A stretch of 17,231 nt of DNA from an uncultured Brachyspira sp. (lineage in GTDB: Bacteria > Spirochaetota > Brachyspiria > Brachyspirales > Brachyspiraceae), in NCBI GenBank assembly GCA_934725655.1, contig CAKVCJ010000011.1, positions 1-17,231 on the forward strand, in the 5' to 3' direction. Position 1 is the first letter of the stretch. Each line of letters starts with the position of its first letter. The notes beneath the pieces are model-generated. The model saw nothing but the letters and a program-made list of their open reading frames with translations, did no database searches and was not told the origin of the DNA. The position numbers and the translations under genes were made by a program. Shown here one piece after another: positions 9,237 through 15,115 of this stretch.

Positions 9237-9664
9237 AATTAAATAATTTTAATAATTTGAAAAAAATATTTATAATATTATCTATTATCTTTTTTATGAT
9301 ATTTTCTTGTTCTTCTACTAAGAAATCTTTATCCGTCTCTTCAAGTACGCTTAGCGGCAAAACTTATAAACTTACTAATATGTTTGAAGATTTGGGTATT
9401 ACAATATCTTTTTATAATACGGAGTTTTATGGTTACGGCGGGGCTAATACATATTTTGGAGAATATGAGGTTAGAAGGGGCAATATTTTAGTTATAAAAA
9501 GTATAGAAGTAACTAAAATATCTGAAGAAGAAGATACTGTAAAAAGAGAAGAAGATTATATAAAATATTTAAATGCCGCTTCATATATAGAGTTTAATGG
9601 TGAAGAAATAGTGATAAATACTTTAGATAATGACCTTAAACTTATTTTTAAAAGACTTTATTAA
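9233..9664 (+). CDS. META/HslJ-like lipoprotein, second of a tandem pair
   Basis: A 143-residue lipoprotein (lipobox MIFSC, Cys26) with the same plan as its upstream neighbour: LSGKTYKLTNMFEDLGITISF, then YGYGGANTYFGEYEVRRGN, a REEDYIKYLNAASYIEF helix and a final strand pair. Shared features such as the acidic helix ending in A(T/A)SY and the N.Y..(L/E)YE core make a local duplication likely, though identity is low. It overlaps its neighbour by 4 bp (ATGA), so translation is probably coupled; only GAAGAA precedes the ATG. The ligand and role are unknown. The META assignment is weaker than a clear family hit would be, but the duplicate arrangement supports it. Confidence 0.72.
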   Translation: MKLNNFNNLKKIFIILSIIFFMIFSCSSTKKSLSVSSSTLSGKTYKLTNMFEDLGITISFYNTEFYGYGGANTYFGEYEVRRGNILVIKSIEVTKISEEEDTVKREEDYIKYLNAASYIEFNGEEIVINTLDNDLKLIFKRLY

Positions 9665-9751
9665 ATATTAAAAAATAGTTGTTTTATATTATTTATTTTT
9701 AAAAGTAATATATATATATTGTTTCTAAAGAAAACACCAATTTACAGTATC

Positions 9752-9780
9752 TTGACTTAATATTTTTTTATGGTTAAAAT
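9752..9780 (+). promoter_or_regulatory. promoter of the rnj-sppA operon
   Basis: TTGACT (9752-9757), a 17-bp spacer and TAAAAT (9775-9780), predicting a transcript start near 9787 and a leader of about 37 bases. The other bases of the 159-bp gap after 9664 show no hairpin terminator that I can support. Confidence 0.6.
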
Positions 9781-9823
9781 AAACAAAATTTCAAAACATA
9801 ATAAATAAAAGTAGTAAAAATAG

Positions 9824-11683
9824 ATGAATAGTAGTAATAAAATAAGAATCATACCTTTAGGCGGCGTACAAGAGATAGGTATGAATATGACAGTAATAGA
9901 ATATGGAAATGAAGTATTAATTATTGATTGCGGATTTATGTTTCCAAAATATCATATGCTTGGTATAGATTATGTTATACCTGATACTTCATATTTGGAA
10001 GATAAAAATATAGTTGGATTGGTATTAACTCACGGACATGAGGATCATATAGGGGCTATACCTCACTTTTTGAGAAAATTCCCTAATATACAAATTTATG
10101 GTTCAAGATTGACAGCTGCTTTTTTAAGGGCTAAATTAAATGATTATAAAAATGAATATAAAGATGTTAATATTTATGAATTAGAGCCAAGAAATAAAAT
10201 TCAAATAGGAATTAATTTTGATATAGAGTTTATAAGAGTTAATCATAGTATACCTGATGGTGTTGGCGTTGCTATCACTACGCCTCTTGGTGTTATAATA
10301 CATACGGGAGATTTCAAGGTTGATTTAAATCCTACTACTGATAAATTTATAGACCTTTATAAGTTTGCAGAATATGGTGAAAAAGGAGTTCTTTTACTTT
10401 TAGCAGATTCTACGAACTGTCATAAGAATGGTTTTTCTATGAGTGAGAGCGTAGTTCAAAATACTATGACGCCTCTATTTGCTTATGAAGACGGTATGAT
10501 AATTGTTGCTGTTTTTGCAAGCAGTATAGAGAGGATACAAGACTTGGTAACTGCTGCTAAGATTAACAATAAATATGTTGCTTTCTCTGGAAGGAGTTTG
10601 CTTAAATATACAAAAATAGCACAAGATATGGGATATTTAAACCTATATGATATAGTGATACCTATAGATAAATTAAACAGATATCCAAGAGAAAAGATTG
10701 TATGCATAACTACAGGCACGCAAGGAGAGCCTTATTCTTCTCTTTCATTAATAGCAGCGGAGGCTCATAAGCATATTAAAGTTGAAGATGGGGATATGGT
10801 AATATTTTCTTCGAGTGTTATACCGGGTAATGAGATGTCGGTTACGAGAATGATTAATAATCTTTATGATCTTGGGGCTAAAATGGTTGGAGAAGATAAA
10901 AAACTTCTTCATGTGTCTGGACATGCTTCGAGTGAAGATTTAAAGCTTATGTATAGGTTAGTAAAGCCAAAATATTTTATACCTATTCATGGAGAGAAAA
11001 GACATTTAATTAGTCATATAAAATTAGTGGAAGACCTTAATGGACTTAATTCTAAAGGTTTTTTACTTTATAATGGCGATGTGCTTGAGATAGATGACAG
11101 CTTAGAAGCTAAAATGGCTGAACCTATAGAAATAAGAAATATTTATGTTGATGGCAAGGGAGTTGGTGATTTAGAGGACAGTATATTTTTTGATAGAGAG
11201 CAATTATCATTAAATGGGGTAGTGGTTGCTAATGTTGTTGCTAAAAAAAATAAAACAGGAAATTATGATATTAATATAGATATAGAAAGTAAAGGTTTTA
11301 CATATAATGGCTCAGAAAAATCTGCTATAATTACTAAAAATGAGGAACTTATTAAAGAAGGCAAAAACTCTGCTGCAGAGGCGGTTAGAAAATTACTTAA
11401 TAGAAATAAAAGAACACCGTCTACTATTAAATATGAAGTTCGTGAAGCATTAAGAAAAAAGTTTATACAAATAATAGGAAGAGAGCCTGTTATATTTGTA
11501 TCACTCTATATAGAAAACGTTTATATAGATGTGGAAGAAGAAAATAACACAAATATGGAGGAAGTATGTACGAACAAAACAATAAAGAAAAAGAAGACAA
11601 TGCACAAGAAGAAAGTAAGAACTATACAAGCAGCATCAAAGAAATTGAAAAAAAAGAAACTAAAGAAAGCAAAAGATTTATAA
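9824..11683 (+). CDS. rnj: ribonuclease J (metallo-beta-lactamase/beta-CASP)
   Basis: A 619-residue member of the RNase J family, which cuts and degrades RNA endonucleolytically and from the 5' end. The metallo-beta-lactamase part shows LTHGHEDHIGA with His70, His72, Asp74 and His75, then NHS (His141), TGDFK (Asp163) and LLLADSTN (Asp195). The beta-CASP part has FASSIERIQD, FSGRSL, TTGTQGEP, and SGHAS (His367) with PIHGE (His389). A C-terminal domain runs to about FIQIIGREPVIFVSLY (residue 562), where family members usually end near 555 residues. A further 57 residues end in a Lys-rich tail; residues 581-619 (17 Lys in 39) are encoded by DNA that also encodes the SppA start. No clear Shine-Dalgarno precedes the ATG. 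Confidence 0.94.
   Translation: MNSSNKIRIIPLGGVQEIGMNMTVIEYGNEVLIIDCGFMFPKYHMLGIDYVIPDTSYLEDKNIVGLVLTHGHEDHIGAIPHFLRKFPNIQIYGSRLTAAFLRAKLNDYKNEYKDVNIYELEPRNKIQIGINFDIEFIRVNHSIPDGVGVAITTPLGVIIHTGDFKVDLNPTTDKFIDLYKFAEYGEKGVLLLLADSTNCHKNGFSMSESVVQNTMTPLFAYEDGMIIVAVFASSIERIQDLVTAAKINNKYVAFSGRSLLKYTKIAQDMGYLNLYDIVIPIDKLNRYPREKIVCITTGTQGEPYSSLSLIAAEAHKHIKVEDGDMVIFSSSVIPGNEMSVTRMINNLYDLGAKMVGEDKKLLHVSGHASSEDLKLMYRLVKPKYFIPIHGEKRHLISHIKLVEDLNGLNSKGFLLYNGDVLEIDDSLEAKMAEPIEIRNIYVDGKGVGDLEDSIFFDREQLSLNGVVVANVVAKKNKTGNYDINIDIESKGFTYNGSEKSAIITKNEELIKEGKNSAAEAVRKLLNRNKRTPSTIKYEVREALRKKFIQIIGREPVIFVSLYIENVYIDVEEENNTNMEEVCTNKTIKKKKTMHKKKVRTIQAASKKLKKKKLKKAKDL
11557..11561 (+). promoter_or_regulatory. Shine-Dalgarno sequence deciding the sppA start
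   Basis: GGAGG lies 4 bases before the ATG at 11566, inside the rnj coding sequence. It is the strongest reason to place the sppA start here, within rnj, rather than at a later codon. Confidence 0.75.
11566..11683 (+). other. 118-bp two-frame coding overlap of rnj and sppA
   Basis: The two genes share these bases, with sppA in the frame reached by a -1 shift from rnj. The rnj reading gives a basic Lys-rich tail; the sppA reading gives a Glu/Lys-rich cytoplasmic tail and the start of the membrane helix. A run of eight A then G (11648-11656) provides A AAA AAG in rnj register at 11650-11656. Confidence 0.85.
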
Positions 11684-12666
11684 TATTTTCTCTGTTAATA
11701 ATTGTTTCTATAGTGATAGGGATTAGTTCTATATTTATTAAGCCTAAAAACAATATTTCTTCTATTATTATTAAAGGTAAAGCATCAAATATAAACACTA
11801 TACAAAATATGGAAGGTATTGCTGTTATAGATTTGGTAGGAGTAATATCTCATGTGTCAAGGAAAAACTCACTTGGAATAGAAGAAAAATCTGTAACAGA
11901 AAAGTTAATAGATGATTTTGAATATTACATGAAAGACAATAATGTAAAGGCTATAGTATTACAAGTGGATAGTCCTGGCGGGGCTTTAACTTCTTGCGAA
12001 GAGGCATTAAAATATTTGCAGGAATTAAAGAAAAAATATCCAAAGCCAATAGTAGCTTCATTTAGAAGTATGGCGGCAAGCGGAGGATATTATATTTCTA
12101 TGATAGCAGATAAGATATATGCTAATGAATCAACGCTCACTGGAAGTATAGGCGTGATATCACAGTTTGTTAATGTATCTAATCTAATGGACAAATACGG
12201 AATAAAAATGTATACAATAAAAAGCGGTAAAAATAAAGATTCATTATCTCCATTTAGAGAGCCGAGGGAAGATGAGCTTGCTTATTGGCAGGATATGACT
12301 TATGAATTTGTGGCTCAATTTACTAATGTGGTAGAGAGTGCAAGAGGCGACAAAATTAAAGGCAATAGAGAAGATTTATTTGACGGAAGAGTATTCAGCG
12401 GAAAGAGAGCTTTAGAAGTAGGCTTAATAGACAATATCGGCACGCTTCAAGATGCTATAAAAGATGCTGCTCAAATGGCTGATATTAAAGATGAAGAGCC
12501 TTATATTATAAAAAAACCAGAAAATAAAAACTTTATAAATTTTATATTATCAAGTATGCCTTTTCTTTATAAACCGCAAGCTTTAATACCTTATGAGGAA
12601 TTAATAAATACTAAATATATAGGGGTGCCTATGTATATTTATATTCCAAATTATATTGGAGAATAA
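11566..12666 (+). CDS. sppA: signal peptide peptidase SppA, short (Gram-positive-like) form
   Basis: A 366-residue S49 peptidase that degrades released signal peptides in the membrane. A Glu/Lys-rich cytoplasmic segment (1-36) precedes one membrane helix (about 38-58). The S49 domain begins near residue 83 (EGIAVIDLVGVI) and contains QVDSPGGAL (133-141), the nucleophile Ser172 in MAASGGYY, GSIGVI (193-198) and the general base Lys224 in SGKNKDSLSPFREP. The 52-residue Ser-Lys spacing matches the single-domain B. subtilis type, not the double-length E. coli form. The first 118 bp lie inside rnj in another frame. A membrane protein gene follows 1 bp after the stop. Confidence 0.93.
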   Translation: MYEQNNKEKEDNAQEESKNYTSSIKEIEKKETKESKRFIIFSLLIIVSIVIGISSIFIKPKNNISSIIIKGKASNINTIQNMEGIAVIDLVGVISHVSRKNSLGIEEKSVTEKLIDDFEYYMKDNNVKAIVLQVDSPGGALTSCEEALKYLQELKKKYPKPIVASFRSMAASGGYYISMIADKIYANESTLTGSIGVISQFVNVSNLMDKYGIKMYTIKSGKNKDSLSPFREPREDELAYWQDMTYEFVAQFTNVVESARGDKIKGNREDLFDGRVFSGKRALEVGLIDNIGTLQDAIKDAAQMADIKDEEPYIIKKPENKNFINFILSSMPFLYKPQALIPYEELINTKYIGVPMYIYIPNYIGE

Positions 12667-12667
12667 A

Positions 12668-13231
12668 ATGAAAATATACGAAGCTATATATTATTATATG
12701 CTTTTTCCTAAAGAGGCTATAAAAAAAGAATTAAAATTAGAATATGCTCTAATAATATATTTAATGGCATCTATTAGTATATCAATATCGGCATTAATAA
12801 CTATTGGAGCTAAAAGCACTATATTAAACTTCTTAATATTTACTTTTGGTATATTTGCATACATAGCTATCTCAAATATAGTAAAAATAGCTGTTGTTAA
12901 TTTAATTACTACAATACTAAATATATCTAATAAAGATTATTTAAAGACATTTATAAGAAATTATTTTGCTATATATGGAATATTTATTTTTATTTTGCCG
13001 ATAAGTTTAATTTTTATAAAAAGTTCTGCTTTATTTTTTATACAGGCTATTTGTTTTATAATATTTCAAATATATTATTTTTTCATATCATACTATAATA
13101 TAAAGCTATCTTTTAATATAAATAGCAGTTCAAAAGCTTTTATGATTTTACTTTCTCCCATTATAACAGATTATTTAACATATATATCTTTGGTTATATT
13201 AATATTTGGAGTATTTATAAATAGTTTGTAA
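12668..13231 (+). CDS. multispanning inner-membrane protein of unknown function (possibly Yip1-like)
   Basis: A 187-residue, very hydrophobic protein. After a short N-terminal segment (MKIYEAIYYYMLFPKEAIKKELK) there are four or five membrane helices, near residues 28-46, 52-80, 98-118, 122-143 and 155-183. The FPKEAIKKE start followed by a membrane bundle resembles Yip1-family proteins, but the resemblance is weak and I would not name it on this basis. The frame extends to a TTG at 12656 inside sppA; I prefer the ATG at 12668, which has GGAG (12658-12661) 6 bases upstream. It lies 1 bp after sppA and 6 bp before the LptF/LptG gene, so it belongs to their operon and probably acts in the envelope. 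Confidence 0.8.
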   Translation: MKIYEAIYYYMLFPKEAIKKELKLEYALIIYLMASISISISALITIGAKSTILNFLIFTFGIFAYIAISNIVKIAVVNLITTILNISNKDYLKTFIRNYFAIYGIFIFILPISLIFIKSSALFFIQAICFIIFQIYYFFISYYNIKLSFNINSSSKAFMILLSPIITDYLTYISLVILIFGVFINSL

Positions 13232-13237
13232 TTTATT

Positions 13238-14533
13238 ATGAAGAAAATAAAGAAATATATTATATTAGAAGCTATAGGTCCTTTTATAGCAGGTGTATTA
13301 TTTTTTACATTTATATTTGTAATACAGCTTTTGCCAGAGTTATTTAAGCTAATATTAAATAATGGTGCTCCTATATGGACTTCTTTAGAAATCTTTGTGT
13401 ATATGCTTCCTTTTAATGTTGCTATCACTATACCTATGTCTATACTAATGGCTGGTATTATGGGATACGGAAGGCTTTCTTCAGATAATGAGATTATAGT
13501 AATGCGTGCTTTAGGTTTTTCTCATATGAGGATATATATTCCTATTATAATACTTGGTTTTTTTACTTTTTTATTTTCTTTATTTTTTAATAATGTTGTG
13601 ATGACTGAATCAAATTATAGATATAGGGCTTTATTTTCTTATATAATTAATATTAGGCCTTCTATTGCGGTTGGAAAATTGGAGTTTGCTTATATATCAG
13701 ATATTAATTTATCAATAGGTGCATATTATAGTGATAATAACGGCATGTCTAATGTAGTTATTTATGACGGCAACTCGCAGTCTAGAAGGGTTATTACTGC
13801 TAAAACTGGAAAATGGAAAAATAATGAGGCTAATTCTAAAGTTATAACATTGACTTTATATGATGGAATAGTTCAAGAGATGCCTGTATATGGATTTGTA
13901 ACTAATGATTTTACTGTATTTGATGCTATGGATATAAATATAGTTAGAAATGTAAGTAAATTAAATGATCATGAAAGAGGGCTTAGGGAGATTCCTGCTT
14001 GGGAGATAAGAAAAAAAATCAATACTTCAATTTCCAACTCGCTTCAAACTTTAACAAATCAAATAAGCAATACAATATCAACTGCATATTCTAATTCATT
14101 CATAACAAATATAGACGGCACAACAAATATAATATTAACAAATGCTAATGTATCTTTTTTAGATTTTTCTAATACTTATGTTACAACAAATTCAGCTGAA
14201 TTAGACAGATTATTTAAATCCACTAAAAAAGAAGCAGTTCCTTATTTTTATTATGTAGAGTTTCACAAATTTATATCAATACCAGCTGCTTGTTTATTTA
14301 TGGTATTTATCGGGGCTCCTTTAGGAATAGTAGGTAAAAGAAGCGGAAGGGGATTTGGTTTTGGGCTTTCTGTTATAGTTGTTGTAATATATTATCTTCT
14401 TATTACGGTAGCAGAGATTATAGCAGGAAATAGAAAAGTACCTGGATTTGTTGCTATGTGGTTTCCTAATGTTGTCTTAGCTGTGATGGGGGCTTTTCTT
14501 ATGATTCGCTCATTCTTTAGCAAAGGAAGATAA
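13238..14533 (+). CDS. LptF/LptG family permease (YjgP/YjgQ)
   Basis: A 431-residue permease of the LptF/LptG type. In Gram-negative bacteria these proteins with LptB form the ABC complex that extracts lipopolysaccharide or a similar glycolipid from the inner membrane. The topology fits: three helices near residues 8-33, 50-75 and 98-118, a large periplasmic beta domain (about 120-340), and three more helices near 345-368, 373-396 and 402-426. Motifs include PMSILMAGIMGYGRLSSDNE followed by VMRALGFS, and FHKFISIPAACLFMVFIGAPLGI. The periplasmic domain carries an Asn/Thr/Ser-rich insertion (about 265-315). It is the last gene of its operon, with no clear Shine-Dalgarno sequence and no ordinary terminator; the GC-rich element begins 3 bp after its stop. 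I cannot decide between LptF and LptG. Confidence 0.92.
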   Translation: MKKIKKYIILEAIGPFIAGVLFFTFIFVIQLLPELFKLILNNGAPIWTSLEIFVYMLPFNVAITIPMSILMAGIMGYGRLSSDNEIIVMRALGFSHMRIYIPIIILGFFTFLFSLFFNNVVMTESNYRYRALFSYIINIRPSIAVGKLEFAYISDINLSIGAYYSDNNGMSNVVIYDGNSQSRRVITAKTGKWKNNEANSKVITLTLYDGIVQEMPVYGFVTNDFTVFDAMDINIVRNVSKLNDHERGLREIPAWEIRKKINTSISNSLQTLTNQISNTISTAYSNSFITNIDGTTNIILTNANVSFLDFSNTYVTTNSAELDRLFKSTKKEAVPYFYYVEFHKFISIPAACLFMVFIGAPLGIVGKRSGRGFGFGLSVIVVVIYYLLITVAEIIAGNRKVPGFVAMWFPNVVLAVMGAFLMIRSFFSKGR

Positions 14534-14536
14534 TAG

Positions 14537-14549
14537 ACTTGTTTCAAAA
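14537..14549 (+). repeat. left terminal inverted repeat
   Basis: ACTTGTTTCAAAA, the exact reverse complement of 14892-14904. It starts 3 bp after the LptF/LptG stop codon. Confidence 0.85.
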
Positions 14550-14697
14550 CTAAATTAAGAAATATTTACAGCATTTTTAATTTCACTATTTAAATTTTTA
14601 TAACGGGGCTTTTGTCCCCTGCGAAGCGTGCCCTTAGGGCAGCACCCCAGTTCTTTTGCCGACGCTCTGCGTGCCTGCTGCAAGGCACCTACTCGGT

Positions 14698-14768
14698 GCG
14701 ACCGAAGGGAGTCCTTCAGGGCGACCGTAGGAAGTGCCTTCGGTGCGACCGTAGGAAGTGCCTTCGGT
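14698..14768. repeat. three tandem 23-24-bp units in the GC-rich core
   Basis: Units at 14721-14744 and 14745-14768 are identical (GCGACCGTAGGAAGTGCC plus TTCGGT); a diverged 23-bp unit precedes them at 14698-14720. Each unit is itself a hairpin: ACCG pairs with CGGT and AGG with CCT around AAGTG. On the minus strand 24 bp is eight codons, which explains the repeated ALPTVAPK in a spurious frame there. Confidence 0.9.
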
Positions 14769-14891
14769 ATTGGCACAAAGAACCAAAAAGACTGCAATTT
14801 TATACATTGAAATTAATAATTATACAACATATAAAACATTATTTTATACCCAAAATTATGATGAAAATAAGTAACCAATTTTGTCAAGTAC

Positions 14892-14904
14892 TTTTGAAAC
14901 AAGT
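14892..14904 (-). repeat. right terminal inverted repeat
   Basis: TTTTGAAACAAGT, the exact reverse complement of 14537-14549. Confidence 0.85.
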
Positions 14905-15051
14905 ATAATATAGTTGTTATATTTCTAAATTTAATAAATTATTTTAATTTAGCAGATTTATTAAAATTATATTCTTTTGATAGATTTCTATTTTATTATC
15001 GTCATAAACTTATATAGCAATGAAGAATATTAATATGTTTTTAAAACACAT
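14905..15051. other. AT-rich intergenic stretch with nothing identified
   Basis: This remainder of the 582-bp gap between the LptF/LptG gene and the convergent propeller gene is ordinary AT-rich DNA. I find no gene, tRNA or clear hairpin in it before the terminator at 15052. Confidence 0.6.
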
Positions 15052-15089
15052 AAAAAAAGGAATAGATTATATTTAAAAAATCTACTCCT
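15052..15089 (-). terminator. intrinsic terminator of the NHL propeller gene
   Basis: On the minus strand, an 11-bp stem (15079-15089 with 15058-15068, one G-U pair) with a 10-base loop, followed by seven T residues (plus-strand A run 15052-15058). It lies about 26 bases after the stop codon. The plus strand has only a broken T run, so it works best in the minus direction. Confidence 0.9.
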
Positions 15090-15115
15090 CTTTATAATAT
15101 TTTTCATAGAGAGTT

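Larger units (their letters stand above)
14537..14904. mobile_element. candidate non-autonomous inverted-repeat (MITE-like) element with GC-rich core
   Basis: The 368-bp unit is bounded by perfect 13-bp inverted repeats: ACTTGTTTCAAAA at 14537-14549 and TTTTGAAACAAGT at 14892-14904. AT-rich arms flank a core (about 14604-14776) that I count at about 63% GC, against roughly 25-30% in the surrounding genes. The core is a chain of hairpins, including GCCCTTAGGGC (14629-14639), GTGCC/GGCAC (14671-14675 with 14684-14688), GGGG/CCCC (14605-14608 with 14616-14619) and a tandem array. No transposase or credible gene is present. ATAATA occurs just outside both ends (14530-14535 and 14905-14910), but it is not flush on the left, so it is only a hint of a target duplication. 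It could instead be a structured RNA or a dispersed intergenic repeat. Confidence 0.55.

Noticed and set aside
14698..14768. Possible short CRISPR array
   Set aside because: The units are directly adjacent with no spacers, and no cas genes are present.
14604..14776. RNase P RNA, tmRNA, SRP RNA or a tRNA in the GC-rich core
   Set aside because: I could not find the hallmark segments of these RNAs, such as the RNase P GAGGAAAGTCC block or a CCA-ending acceptor stem with a T-loop.
14555..14797. 80-codon minus-strand frame with repeated ALPTVAPK
   Set aside because: It arises from the GC-rich tandem repeats, where stop codons are rare. It runs from the core into the AT-rich arm, has residue use unlike the neighbouring proteins and matches no family I know.
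14612..14908. Plus-strand open frames through the GC-rich core (also 14628-14810)
   Set aside because: Several frames are open at once in the same GC-rich repeat, which is the signature of low stop density, not of a gene. No convincing ribosome-binding site.
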